From: Roseicyclus sediminis
GTDB taxonomy: Bacteria; Pseudomonadota; Alphaproteobacteria; Rhodobacterales; Rhodobacteraceae
Reading direction: 5' to 3'
DNA: 64,000 bases
Assembly: GCF_025515305.1 (NCBI RefSeq)
Contig: NZ_JAOPHT010000001.1
Location: 1-64,000, forward strand
Of the stretch, positions 8,037-18,371 are shown piece by piece (positions within the stretch are counted from its first letter, which is position 1; the number at the start of each line of letters is the position of its first letter). A program made the translations under genes and the position numbers. The notes below the pieces were generated by a model. It saw only the letters and a program-made list of their open reading frames with translations, was not told the origin of the DNA and ran no database searches.

Positions 8037-11000
8037 CTAGAAGTTGAAGTCGTCCTGCGAGAGGGTGTGGGACGAACGGACCGACAGGCTGAAGTCGGAC
8101 TGCCCGTCGTCGTCGAGGTGTCCGGTCAGCACCGTGTTGCCGTCCTCGTCGGTCGACATCACGAGGCTGCCCGCTCCGGCGGCCCCTTCGCCCTCGGTCA
8201 CCAGGGTGAATGCCTGGTCGCCGGCCGCCCCGCGCACCGCGTCGATCGACGACAGGTCGATCCGGTCGCCCGGTGCGAAGTCGGCGATGTGGTCGCCGTC
8301 TGCGGCCCCGGCCGAAAGGAAGCGCACGGTATCCGAGCCTTCGCCTGTCGCGATGACATTCGCGGAATTGCCCGCGGTGATGACATCGTTGCCGTCCCCG
8401 CTGACGATGTCCTCGATCGAGAACAGGCGGTCGAGCGTCGTCCCCGACTGGATCGAGCCGACATCCGAGAGGCTGCCGAGGTCGATCCTGAGGTCGGCCG
8501 TGGTGCCCGAGAGGTCGACCCGGTCCTGTCCTTCGCCGCCGAAGACGATGTCGATGGACCCATCGTCGGACAGGAAGAACAGATCGTCCCCGGCTCCGCC
8601 GAAGAGCACGTCCTCGCCGTCTCCGCCGTCGATCACGTCCGCGCCACCGTCACCGAAAACGACATCGGTCCCTGCATTGCCGTTGAGCACATCGGCCCCG
8701 TCGCCACCCCGCAGAATGTCGTTGCCACCGTTCCCGAGCAGGACGTCATCACCGACGCCGCCCGCAAGCTCGTCGTCACCAATGGTGCCGAAGCCGACGA
8801 TCGGGGCGATCTGCTCCGGTTCGGGCGGAGTGGGCTCTTCCGACACGGGTGCGTCGTCCGCCGGGGGCTCCGACACGGGCGCGTCATCCACCGGAGGCTC
8901 CGACACGGGCGCGTCGTCCACCGGGGTTTCCGACACGGGCGTGTCGTCCACAGGGGGCTCCGACACGGACGCGTCGTCCACAGGGGGCTCCGATACGGGC
9001 GCGTCGTCCACAGGGGGCTCCGACATGGACGCGTCGTCCACCGGGGTCTCCGACACGGGCGCGTCGTCCGCCGGGGGCTCCGACACGGGTGTGTCATCCA
9101 CCGGGGTTTCCGACACGGGCGCGTCGTCCGCCGGGGGCTCCGACACGGGCGCGTCGTCCACAGGGGGCTCCGACACGGACGCGTCGTCCACCGGGGTCTC
9201 CGACACGGGCGCGTCGTCCACCGGGGTCTCCGACACGGGTGCGTCGTCCGCCGGGGTCTCCGACATGGGTGCGTCATTGACCGGAGGTTCGACGATCGGA
9301 GACTCAGTCACGGTATCGGGGAACTGCGGCTCGTAGCTGAAGACATTCACGCCCAGCCCTTCGATCCCCGTGTTGCGAGCCACGATGTCGGCCATGGTCG
9401 AGTTGCTGATGAAGTTGGCATAAACCGGCATCTCGCCCAGTCGATCGGTGTAGTAGAACCGGTCGCCCTCCTGAAGGCGGTCGAGTTGCTCGTGTATCAC
9501 GACCCAGAAGGTATGCCCGACGATGCCATCATTGATGTGGCTTTCCGCAAGGCCGCCGACCCAGAGGTCCACCCGGTCGATCCCCTTGACGGTGAAACTG
9601 CCGTCCGCGTTCTCCGCCAGGTCGAGCTTGGGGTTGATCTCGCGGAAGGACGCCACCTCGTCGGCACCGAGGATCAGGTCGGGATAGGCCGACTTGAACT
9701 GCTCGATCACCATGTCGGACAGGTTGTTGCGAGCCTGGAAGTCCTCCCACGATGTGTAGGGTTCCATGGCCATGTCCGACAGCTCGATCGCTTCACGGAC
9801 ATAGCGGTCGGTCGAGTCCCGAAGGTCCATCTTCACCTGGTTCAGCGTACCGAGGCCGAGATCCCAGCCGCGCGCCACGTTGAAGGAGAAGAGGTCGGCC
9901 GAGACCCGCACGAGGTTGTCCCGAACGGTGTCCACGATGTTGAAGTCGACTTCTTCCGAGGGTTGCAGCGCCATGCCCTCCAGAACCGCACCGGCGCCGT
10001 ACTGGGCATAGCCGGGCTGCGGGGTGTAGCCCATCGGACCCATGCCTAGCGCATCGACCGCATCCTGCCCCGTCAGCTCCGGCGTGGTCGGGTCGCGATC
10101 ATGATCGAAACGGAAGATCCCCGGTTCGTTCGACGGGTTGAGGAAAGCATCGAAGAGCGGCACGTCCATCGGCTGCCCGTCGGGCCCCATGACCGTCAGG
10201 GTTTCGCCGATCATCGAATGGCCGAGGCGATAGACCGCCCCCGCGAACTCGTGGCTGATCGAAGCGTCGGTGTCGGGGAAGTATTCGTCATGGCCATGAC
10301 GACCCGAGCCCTTGAGCCCCCCGATCAGCGCATCGGCGAAGTCGTTGAACACGACCTGCTGATACTCCGCCTCGTTCAGGATCTTCGCGGCCTGGAACAG
10401 TTCCTCGTCCGTGCCCTGGAAACCCGACAACTTCAGCTGCTCCACGTAGAAATTGTGGTTCCGCGCGAAGATCGTGTGCATCGAGGTGAGGCCGATGTTC
10501 TCGTTCACCCGGCCGTCGCCGCCGATGGCATGGTCGAGGAGATCGATGAATCGGTTGGTATCGATGAGTAGCGGCCAGCCCTCGCCCATGAAATCACCGA
10601 CAAGATCGGCCACGAGGCCGCCATCATAGGAACCGTCCTCGGCCCTGAGGCCGGGGTAGTACTCCTGCAAAGTCACCATGCGTCCGTCCGGTGCCTCGAA
10701 GAGCGTACCGGCTTCGATATGGGCATCGAGCGCCTCCCGGAGCGTGGGCAGGAGACGGAAGTCGGTGCCTTCGGGGCGCGATGGGTCAAGCGCGCCACCG
10801 AAGATCCCCGCACCGAGGCCGCCTTCCTCGCCGGGCTCGCGCAGGAGGCGCCCGATCTGGGCCGACGAGCCATAGACCTGGTTCTGGTCCACGAAGGGAG
10901 ACGTGATGTTCTCATGCTGAGGCACGCCGTTCTCGTCGAAGCCGATGACCTTCGCGCGCGTGAGATCCGCCGGGTTGTCGCCGCCCGGCCGACCCGTATC

Positions 11001-14000
11001 CGGGCCGCCGATCGGGATGACGCCGTTGGCCGCATCCTTCGGAATGAAGGTCAGACCGTGGTCGAAGTACTGTCCGAAGGACATCAGGAACATGTTCGCC
11101 GAAGCGGCCTTGGCCGTGCCGGCCTCCTGCGCGCCGAGGTCATTGGAGACATTGCGCGGGTCGATGCCGTCGAAGATCGGGTTGACGTCCCTGTTGCCTT
11201 CGTCGTTCGGTGCCCCGTAGCGCGCGTCGGTGATGCGGATGAAGGGCTGCGTCGCCGCCCCCTGGCCGGGGTTCACCTCATTATTCTCGAGACCCGGCAG
11301 GTCGCGGACACCGCGCATGATACCCGGCTGGCCCTCTTCCCGCGTCGCGCCAGCCTCGAGGGGAAGGACCGGGGCCACATCCGTCGCTCCGACCATGTAC
11401 TCGAGGGCCCTGACGTCGAGACTGTCGAGCACCAGGGCGCCTTGCGGCACGCTCGCCTCGCCGGTCACCGGGTCGATGGTCTGACGCTCGAACGCGGCCG
11501 CCTGCGGCGTGCCGGCCCGGACGATACCGGGTTCCACGTCCGGTCGGGCCGGGGTGAAGGAGACGCTGTTCGTTCCGTCGGTGATCGTGACCATCCCGGT
11601 GGCGGGATCGGCCGACCGCGTCATCGCGACCATGTCGAAGCCCTCGGGAAGGACGATCACGTCGGTGTCGCGCACCGCGCCAACGACCGTGTTGTTGTTG
11701 CCTTCCGTCCGGAACAGTATCCGGTGGATCGAGGTCAGGCCCTCGATGTTCACGTTGTCGTCGCCGTCCACGTCATCGATGGTGATGGTGTTGAAGTTCA
11801 GCGCGGTCGGGTTGAAATCGCCGATGACCTGAACATCGTCGGCACCTCCTGCCGTGTTGATCCGGATTTCCTCGATATTGCGGAGCTGGCCGATCACCTG
11901 TTCGCCGTCGCCGGCGTCGCGGGTGATGACGATGTCGACCCCGGCATCGAGCGGCGCGCCTGTCCAGGCATTCGCGGCATAGACGCGGAACACCTCGTTC
12001 GAAGCGTCGCCATTGACGATGTAGGTATCCTCACCTGCACCGCCATCGGCCACGTCCGAGCCGCCACCGACGCTCCATGTCAGGAGATCGGCACCGTCGC
12101 CGCCCAGAAGCAGATCCGCACCCGCCCCGCCGGTGATCTGATCATCGCCGGCCCCGGCATCGACCACGATCCGCTGCGTGGACAGGAAACCCGAGAAATC
12201 GATGATCTCTTCGCCTGCCGTGCCGTTGACGTAAATCGTCGCCGGTCCGATCGAGGTGGTCGCGAAGTCGCCGACCGCGCTGATGGTTCCAACGCCCTGG
12301 ACGTTGTTGAACACGACCTCCTCGATATTGCGGATCTCCATGATCGCAGTCTCGACGCCCTCTACGGTCCGCGTGATGACGATCTCGGAGTTCGGGTCCT
12401 GCGGAGGCGCGCCGCCGGTCTCGAGCCAGGCGGCAACCGTGTACATGGTGATCGCCTCTTCGGTGCCATCGCCATTGACCTGGACGACGTCGATGTCGGT
12501 GACACCGTCCCGGTTCGTGCCTCCGTCCACGATGTCGTAGCCGCCATCGGGCGCGTTCCAGACAATCGTATCGTTGCCGGCTTCTCCGAAGATGACGTCG
12601 GTACCCGGGCCACCGTCGATCTGGTCGTCACCGGCGTCGCCGAAGATCGCGTCGGGACCGTTGCTGCCGACGATCACGTCATCGCCCGGCGTACCCTGGA
12701 TCACGCCATTGTCGATCGGCTCGACGCGCAGATCCACCTCCTGGTCCGCGAAACGCAGGATCTCGATGCCCATCAGCCGGTCGGTTCCGTCGCCGAGGAT
12801 AGGGTTGGGATCGCCGTTGACCGGGTCGATCGGGTTCGGCCCCGCCGTGACGTTGATGTGGCTGACCGTGACGCTGCCATCGGGGTTCTGGCGGATCGTG
12901 TAGTTTTCGCGCAGGTCGTAGTAGACCGCCACGTCGACGTCGCCCTCCTGCCCACGGTCCACGATCTGGCGGGTGATCTGCAGCTGGCTGGGCGAGATGC
13001 TCCCGTCCAGAAGCTGCGGGATGATCTCCGCGAGGCTGTCGATGCTCCGAAGCTCGACCGTGGGATCGTTCGGATCGCGGATCGAGATCCGCGCATCCAG
13101 CCACTTGTCCCCGTCGATGACGTCATTGCCGCCGCGACCCTGGATGGTGTCGCTGCCAGCACCGCCAAGCAGGATGTTGCCTCCGGTGAAAAGATCACCG
13201 GGCTCGACTCCCATGAGGTTGCCGAGCAGCTCGCGCAGCCCTTCGATCCGGTCCACGCCTTCCTGCGTCAGCTCGTTGCCGAACAATGTCGCCGTGTTGT
13301 CGAGGATGGCGCCATTGGCGGGCGCCTCGTTGCCCAGGCGGTTGTCGCCCCAGATCAGGTCGTCGTGATCGGTGCCCGACACGGCCTCGACATCGATATA
13401 GCGGTCGCGGAAGAACTGCTGCTGCTCGGTGAAGACGCGTTTGGTCAAATCGACCTCGGCATGGGTCGAAACGCCCTTGTGCGCCACCCAGTCAAACCCC
13501 AGTTCGCCGAGATTGACGTGCGTGCCGAGACCCTGGAACAGGATGTCGTCCCCGGACTCGCCATGCAGGTCGTTGTCATTCGGCCCACCGATCAGGACAT
13601 CGTGCCCGATCACGCGCGAACCGCCCAGGTTGTCGTTGTTGTCGCCGACGAGGACGTCGAAGCCGTCCCCGCCCTCGATCCAGTCGTCGCCCTCGCCCCC
13701 ATCGACGATATCGGCCCCGGCACCGCCGAGAACGAAGTCGTTGCCCATGCCGGCAAAGGCGTGTTTGGCATCGTCGCGACCCATGAGGATGGCGTCGTTG
13801 CCCTTGCCGCCGAAGATCAACTCCGCAGCGCCGCCGCCGGCGGAGATGACGTCGTCACCGTCCTCACCGTGTAGGAAGCTGATGTCGTCGCCATCCTTGA
13901 TGATGTCGTTGCCGTCGCCACCGCGGAAGGTATTGACGCCGGAGTCGCCGATCAGGAGGTCGTCACCCGCGCCACCCCAGAGGGCATCGTCACCCAATCC

Positions 14001-17000
14001 GCCGACAAGGATGTCGCGCTGGTCGGTACCGCCGAGAACGACATGTTCGCCGCCGTTGAACTTGAGGAAGTTGTCGTATTCGCGCGTGCCATCGACGAGC
14101 GGGGCATCTGCCGTAGCGGTCGCCCGCTCGACCAGGGTCTGGCCCATCGCGGCGAGGAATGGATCGACATCCGTCGAGACCGGATCGGGCATCGACTGCA
14201 CCGCCTGGTCAACTTCCAGGATGTATTCCATCGACGAGAAGATGTCGGCCGGAATATGCGCGCCGCCATCCGCGATGTCGGTGTTGCGCACGATCATCGA
14301 TGCGAAGGAGTTGTTCTCCAGCTCTCCCAGCATGTTCATGCCGTTGGTCCGGCCCAGATAGTAGAACCTGTCACCGTTCTGGAGGTTCTCCATCTGGTGC
14401 TGGAACACGAAGCCGAAGGTGGAGCCGAGCATCCCTCCGAAAGGCATGATCTCTTCGGCGAGGCCGCCGATCCAGAACTCGACGTCATTGATGCCGGTCT
14501 CGGTTCCTGCCCATGCGCCAGTGCCGTTGACGAAGTCGAGTCGGTCAGCCGGCGCGTTCGGGCCGCCGAGGACGAGGTCCGTGGCCGCCGCGCGCTTCTC
14601 CACGACGGTCTGGGCATTCACGATGGTCTCGTGGGTGCCGTAGGCCGCGATGAAGTTGATGATGGAAGCAGGGTTCTTGAGGTTGGCCGCATACTCCGCC
14701 CAGTCGTCGTAGGGCTTGAGGAACTCGCTGCCAGTCGCCGAATAGAACTGCTCCCGCGCGGCATTGAGCGAGGGAACGCCGGCATCGCGGCCGCGCGCGA
14801 TGTTGAGGGCAGCAAGGTCGAGGGGCAGGCCGACGAGGTTGTCGCGTAGGGCGCTGGTCAGGAACTCGTCGATATTCGCCCCGGTCTCGCGCGACATGCC
14901 GCGAGCGACGGCGCCAGCCGCCTGGTCGGAGGTCAGCGTCTGGTCGTTGTCAAAGGCGACCGGGTTCAGGAAGGCCTCGATAAGCCCGTTCTGCGTGTTC
15001 ACGCCGTTCGGGTCCATCGTGTGGACGTTCTCGGTCAGCATCGAGTGGCCGAAGCGGTACACGACATGGGCGAATTCCGCGAAGACGGCCCCGTTAATCT
15101 CGCTCGAACTGTTGACCGTGAAGGCCGCGATCGACGGCTGCACCCTGCGGCCGAACTCCTCGAAGGCGAGATGCTGGTACTGCATCTCGGTCGTGAATTT
15201 CGCCGCCTGGAACAGGCGCCCGCCGTCCCAGTCCAGGAGATCGGGCGTCGCGGTAGCGAGCTCGGCGTCGGTGATCGGCGTGGCGAGCCACTCGTTTACA
15301 AAGGCCAGTTCCCCGCTGTCGAGGATGGTCTGCTTCATCTCGGCGACCTGGCGGTTGTGTTCGGAGTGGAACACGTGGTGCACGGCGGTCAGGCCGAAGT
15401 TCTCGTTGCCGCGGCCGTCACCGGCGATGAAGTGGCGGTCCAGAAGCTCGTTGTCGTAGGTCTCGTTCTGACCGAACTGGTTGGGCTGGATCGCGTTTCC
15501 GGTCTCGGTGTCGGCGTCGGGCGTCTTGTCGAAGGTCTCGTTGGTGATCCGGTCGGTGAAGGTGCCCGGTGCCGCGGTATGGGCGATATCCTCGAGGAAG
15601 GCATGGCCGTTGCGGACAGCCTGCGAAGCATCGACCGGATCGGCGAGGTTGCCCTCGACGAGGATGTGCATCGGCTCGGTTCCGCCCTCGACGAAGGTAG
15701 GGTTGGGCACCACAAGCTGCGGCAGGCCGTTCGGGCCGGGGATGAAATTGCCGTAGGGGTCTGTCGCCAACAGGGGACCGTCGAGGACATCGCTGTCATT
15801 GAGGCGGATCCCCAGCTTCTCGGCGGCCTGGGCCTTCACGTCGCCCCAGGTGGACATGCCCCCAGTCTGCCCATGCAAGAGGTAGCCGTTCGAAACGGGC
15901 TGCCCCCCCGCATCGAAGTCGTACTCGCGCAGGAAGACCTGGTGCGAGGGGTGCGACGTGTAGGTCTGGTTCTGGTCGACCCAGGGCGTCGTCTTGTTGG
16001 AATGCTCGCGGATGTCGTCAGCAGTGCCGAGGATCCCGTCGGGACCAGGTTGGTTGGTGGCGCGGGTCAGCACCATGAAGTTGGTCGGCGAGTTCGCATC
16101 ATAGAGCGGATCATCAGGCTGCAGGGGGATGAAGACGGTACCGCTTCCGCCCTTGCCAACCAGATCGAGACCATGATCGAAGAACTGGCCGAAAAGCGTC
16201 ATCCACGAGTTGTAGGGGGCCGACAGGCCCTCGTCGGGCGCCACGTCGGGGAGGTGGAGGTTGTCGCCGTCCAGCTCGATTCCGTGGGTGGCCAGCAACG
16301 CATCAAGCGCGGTCTGCGCCTCGGCCGCGGCAGTCTGGGCCGCCGCGATGGCCGCCTCCGCCGCGCCGGGTGCATCGAGCGCGGCAAGATCGGCAGTGGC
16401 CGTGTCGAGGTCTGCCTGCCGCTGTGCCGCCGAGACCTCTGCCGTCGCAAGGTCCGTCTCCGCCTGCCCTGCGGTTTCGATCGCCGCGTTGAGGGTCAGC
16501 GTAATGTCGGCGATCAGGTCGAGCTGATCGAGGATGCGCATGTCCGCGACCTGCGCGGCGGCAAGATCCTGACGTGCCGTGGCAACATCGGCCTCGGCGG
16601 TCGTGACGGTTTCCGCCGCCGTGTCCGCAGCCGCCTGGAGGGTCGTGACATCCCCGTCGGCCGTCACAAGGGCGGACTCGAGCGTCGCGAGTTCGGCATC
16701 GGCCGCCGCGAGCGAAGCCGCGAGGATGTCCACGGTCCCCTGTGCCGCGTCGGCAAGCGCCTGCGCCTCGACCACAGCCTGCTGCGCCGCGACAAAGGCC
16801 TGGTTGTTCTGCTCGGCCGTCTGAAGCTCGGCCCGGGCCGACAGAAGCGTGGCCTCTGCCGTGGCGAGGATTGCGTTCGCATCCGACAGTTGCGCGGACA
16901 GGTCGTCACGGGACGCGAGCGCCGCGTCCCGCTGGCCGGTCAGCGTTTCGAACAACGTCCGTGCGTCCGCCAGCGCCGCCTGTTGGTCCGCCAATGCGAT

Positions 17001-18371
17001 ATCGGCGGCCGTGTCCTCGCTGATGGCAAGGTTCAGGGCGCTCTCGGCAACGCTCCGTTCCTCGCGGGCTTGCGAATATGCGGTCGAAGCGGCAGAAAAC
17101 GCCGCCAGCGATCCGCCGTTCAGATATGTCGTGAGCGCACTGAGAAAGGCCGTCTGCGCCGCGCTCAGTTCCGTGACCTCGGTGTCGAAGGTAGCCTGGG
17201 CAGCATCGCGCGCGGCCTGTGTTTCGGCCGCTCTCGTCTGCGCCACGGAGACACGATCCTCAGCCGTCGCAACGGCGCCTTCCGCGCCCAGAAGCTGCGT
17301 GTTCAGATCGTCGAGGGCCGCCTGCGCGATATCCAGCCGGGCAACGAGGTCGTCGACGATCGCCTGCGCGTTGCCGGCGGATGTCTCCGCTTCCGTCACG
17401 GCGCTCTGCGCAGCCGCCACCTCGGCCGAGGAATCCGCTTCGAGCGCAAGCGCGGCCTGGGCCTGCTCACGTGCCGCCTGCGCTTCGGCAAGTGCCTGGT
17501 CCGCCGTTTCCTTCTGGCCCTGCAGATCAGTCACTTCAGCCAGCTTCGCATCCCGAAGCGACAGCGCCGTCGCCGCCTCTGCCTGCGCGGCGCCCAGCTG
17601 GGCCATCGCCGCATCCAGTTCGCCTTGAGCCTGGCTCAGAACGGCTTGCGCATCGTCCAGCGCAGCCTGTGCTGCGCCGACCTGCCCCTCGTTCTGAAGC
17701 GTCAGAAGGGTCGCCGCCGCGTCGTCGAGGGCGGTACGGGCATCGGCGACCGCCTGATCGGCGGCGCCCTTTTCCGCGACCAGGCCCTCTGCCGCGGACT
17801 GCGCCTCGTTGAATGCCGCCTGCGCGGTTTCGACTGCCGCCTGAAGCTGCTGACGCTGAAGTGCGAGCGCTCCGTCGACATTCCCGGCCGTGGCCTGCAG
17901 GTCGAGAGACCGCTGATGCGCCTGGACGATCGCGTTTGCGGTCGCCAGCATGGCCTGTCCGGTCAGGCCGGAATGGGCCAGCGCGGCCGCGACGGCCGCC
18001 GGATTTCCCAATGTCTGGTCGGCGATGAGGTTGGAGATGATCCGCGGTTCGGCGTCGTACACCGAGCCCGCAGTCTGGCTGTACGAGGTCGGGCCGGCCA
18101 GAGGCGCGCGCGGGTTCGGGTCGGCAAGATGTGCCGCCTCGGGCTGGGTGAGGTAGGTGGAATCGAGAAGGCGCGGCATGACCTGGTCGGCAGAGCCCCA
18201 GGTGTCGCGGCCTTCGGTGAGGTTGTTCATCGTGCCGTCTACGAGACGGAGGCCATATGGCAAAAGCGGGTCCGCGATCAGATTGGTCAGCGGGCTGCCT
18301 GCTGCGTGCTGCTCGGCGATAACAATTTGATCAAGAATGTGCTTGAGATCATTTGTGTTCACGAAAACCAT
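8037..18371 (-). CDS. Giant secreted RTX protein with two animal-type haem peroxidase domains
   Basis: This 3444-residue protein has, in order: a peroxidase-family N-terminus (1-140), an Ala-rich coiled-coil region (about 140-695), peroxidase domain 1 (about 700-1380), RTX and linker segments (about 1430-2320), peroxidase domain 2 (about 2320-3015), fifteen 10-residue Pro/Asp/Ser repeats (about 3033-3182), a final RTX block (about 3190-3270, GGxGxDxLxG units) and a C-terminal secretion region ending DDFNF. Both peroxidase domains keep the distal His in FGQ(F/Y)FDHGL (His733, His2438) and the proximal His in YR(F/L)GHSM (His1109, His2718). There is no Sec signal; export is expected through the downstream type I genes. 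The ATG at 18371 is preferred over a GTG at 18404. Related RTX peroxidases include the Mn(II)-oxidising MopA-type enzymes; the substrate here is not known. Confidence 0.93.
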   Translation of the reverse strand: MVFVNTNDLKHILDQIVIAEQHAAGSPLTNLIADPLLPYGLRLVDGTMNNLTEGRDTWGSADQVMPRLLDSTYLTQPEAAHLADPNPRAPLAGPTSYSQTAGSVYDAEPRIISNLIADQTLGNPAAVAAALAHSGLTGQAMLATANAIVQAHQRSLDLQATAGNVDGALALQRQQLQAAVETAQAAFNEAQSAAEGLVAEKGAADQAVADARTALDDAAATLLTLQNEGQVGAAQAALDDAQAVLSQAQGELDAAMAQLGAAQAEAATALSLRDAKLAEVTDLQGQKETADQALAEAQAAREQAQAALALEADSSAEVAAAQSAVTEAETSAGNAQAIVDDLVARLDIAQAALDDLNTQLLGAEGAVATAEDRVSVAQTRAAETQAARDAAQATFDTEVTELSAAQTAFLSALTTYLNGGSLAAFSAASTAYSQAREERSVAESALNLAISEDTAADIALADQQAALADARTLFETLTGQRDAALASRDDLSAQLSDANAILATAEATLLSARAELQTAEQNNQAFVAAQQAVVEAQALADAAQGTVDILAASLAAADAELATLESALVTADGDVTTLQAAADTAAETVTTAEADVATARQDLAAAQVADMRILDQLDLIADITLTLNAAIETAGQAETDLATAEVSAAQRQADLDTATADLAALDAPGAAEAAIAAAQTAAAEAQTALDALLATHGIELDGDNLHLPDVAPDEGLSAPYNSWMTLFGQFFDHGLDLVGKGGSGTVFIPLQPDDPLYDANSPTNFMVLTRATNQPGPDGILGTADDIREHSNKTTPWVDQNQTYTSHPSHQVFLREYDFDAGGQPVSNGYLLHGQTGGMSTWGDVKAQAAEKLGIRLNDSDVLDGPLLATDPYGNFIPGPNGLPQLVVPNPTFVEGGTEPMHILVEGNLADPVDASQAVRNGHAFLEDIAHTAAPGTFTDRITNETFDKTPDADTETGNAIQPNQFGQNETYDNELLDRHFIAGDGRGNENFGLTAVHHVFHSEHNRQVAEMKQTILDSGELAFVNEWLATPITDAELATATPDLLDWDGGRLFQAAKFTTEMQYQHLAFEEFGRRVQPSIAAFTVNSSSEINGAVFAEFAHVVYRFGHSMLTENVHTMDPNGVNTQNGLIEAFLNPVAFDNDQTLTSDQAAGAVARGMSRETGANIDEFLTSALRDNLVGLPLDLAALNIARGRDAGVPSLNAAREQFYSATGSEFLKPYDDWAEYAANLKNPASIINFIAAYGTHETIVNAQTVVEKRAAATDLVLGGPNAPADRLDFVNGTGAWAGTETGINDVEFWIGGLAEEIMPFGGMLGSTFGFVFQHQMENLQNGDRFYYLGRTNGMNMLGELENNSFASMIVRNTDIADGGAHIPADIFSSMEYILEVDQAVQSMPDPVSTDVDPFLAAMGQTLVERATATADAPLVDGTREYDNFLKFNGGEHVVLGGTDQRDILVGGLGDDALWGGAGDDLLIGDSGVNTFRGGDGNDIIKDGDDISFLHGEDGDDVISAGGGAAELIFGGKGNDAILMGRDDAKHAFAGMGNDFVLGGAGADIVDGGEGDDWIEGGDGFDVLVGDNNDNLGGSRVIGHDVLIGGPNDNDLHGESGDDILFQGLGTHVNLGELGFDWVAHKGVSTHAEVDLTKRVFTEQQQFFRDRYIDVEAVSGTDHDDLIWGDNRLGNEAPANGAILDNTATLFGNELTQEGVDRIEGLRELLGNLMGVEPGDLFTGGNILLGGAGSDTIQGRGGNDVIDGDKWLDARISIRDPNDPTVELRSIDSLAEIIPQLLDGSISPSQLQITRQIVDRGQEGDVDVAVYYDLRENYTIRQNPDGSVTVSHINVTAGPNPIDPVNGDPNPILGDGTDRLMGIEILRFADQEVDLRVEPIDNGVIQGTPGDDVIVGSNGPDAIFGDAGDDQIDGGPGTDVIFGEAGNDTIVWNAPDGGYDIVDGGTNRDGVTDIDVVQVNGDGTEEAITMYTVAAWLETGGAPPQDPNSEIVITRTVEGVETAIMEIRNIEEVVFNNVQGVGTISAVGDFATTSIGPATIYVNGTAGEEIIDFSGFLSTQRIVVDAGAGDDQITGGAGADLLLGGDGADLLTWSVGGGSDVADGGAGEDTYIVNGDASNEVFRVYAANAWTGAPLDAGVDIVITRDAGDGEQVIGQLRNIEEIRINTAGGADDVQVIGDFNPTALNFNTITIDDVDGDDNVNIEGLTSIHRILFRTEGNNNTVVGAVRDTDVIVLPEGFDMVAMTRSADPATGMVTITDGTNSVSFTPARPDVEPGIVRAGTPQAAAFERQTIDPVTGEASVPQGALVLDSLDVRALEYMVGATDVAPVLPLEAGATREEGQPGIMRGVRDLPGLENNEVNPGQGAATQPFIRITDARYGAPNDEGNRDVNPIFDGIDPRNVSNDLGAQEAGTAKAASANMFLMSFGQYFDHGLTFIPKDAANGVIPIGGPDTGRPGGDNPADLTRAKVIGFDENGVPQHENITSPFVDQNQVYGSSAQIGRLLREPGEEGGLGAGIFGGALDPSRPEGTDFRLLPTLREALDAHIEAGTLFEAPDGRMVTLQEYYPGLRAEDGSYDGGLVADLVGDFMGEGWPLLIDTNRFIDLLDHAIGGDGRVNENIGLTSMHTIFARNHNFYVEQLKLSGFQGTDEELFQAAKILNEAEYQQVVFNDFADALIGGLKGSGRHGHDEYFPDTDASISHEFAGAVYRLGHSMIGETLTVMGPDGQPMDVPLFDAFLNPSNEPGIFRFDHDRDPTTPELTGQDAVDALGMGPMGYTPQPGYAQYGAGAVLEGMALQPSEEVDFNIVDTVRDNLVRVSADLFSFNVARGWDLGLGTLNQVKMDLRDSTDRYVREAIELSDMAMEPYTSWEDFQARNNLSDMVIEQFKSAYPDLILGADEVASFREINPKLDLAENADGSFTVKGIDRVDLWVGGLAESHINDGIVGHTFWVVIHEQLDRLQEGDRFYYTDRLGEMPVYANFISNSTMADIVARNTGIEGLGVNVFSYEPQFPDTVTESPIVEPPVNDAPMSETPADDAPVSETPVDDAPVSETPVDDASVSEPPVDDAPVSEPPADDAPVSETPVDDTPVSEPPADDAPVSETPVDDASMSEPPVDDAPVSEPPVDDASVSEPPVDDTPVSETPVDDAPVSEPPVDDAPVSEPPADDAPVSEEPTPPEPEQIAPIVGFGTIGDDELAGGVGDDVLLGNGGNDILRGGDGADVLNGNAGTDVVFGDGGADVIDGGDGEDVLFGGAGDDLFFLSDDGSIDIVFGGEGQDRVDLSGTTADLRIDLGSLSDVGSIQSGTTLDRLFSIEDIVSGDGNDVITAGNSANVIATGEGSDTVRFLSAGAADGDHIADFAPGDRIDLSSIDAVRGAAGDQAFTLVTEGEGAAGAGSLVMSTDEDGNTVLTGHLDDDGQSDFSLSVRSSHTLSQDDFNF
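8826..9275 (-). repeat. Tandem 30-bp repeat, 15 units, inside the RTX gene
   Basis: Fifteen consecutive 30-bp units encode the decapeptide D-(A/T)-(P/S)-(V/M)-S-E-(T/P/E)-P-(V/A/T)-(D/P). Units differ by few bases, so the array looks recently expanded or homogenised. It forms an acidic, Pro-rich, probably extended linker between peroxidase domain 2 and the C-terminal RTX block. The last unit (8826-8855) is degenerate. Copy-number variation between strains is likely. Confidence 0.95.

Noticed and set aside
8826-9275. Regularly spaced repeats as a CRISPR array
   Set aside because: Units are contiguous 30-bp repeats without unique spacers and lie in frame inside a coding sequence.
10719-13874. 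Plus-strand frame of about 1050 codons opposite the RTX gene
   Set aside because: It is antisense to RTX repeats and peroxidase sequence; the repetitive Asp/Val-rich translation reflects the RTX codons.
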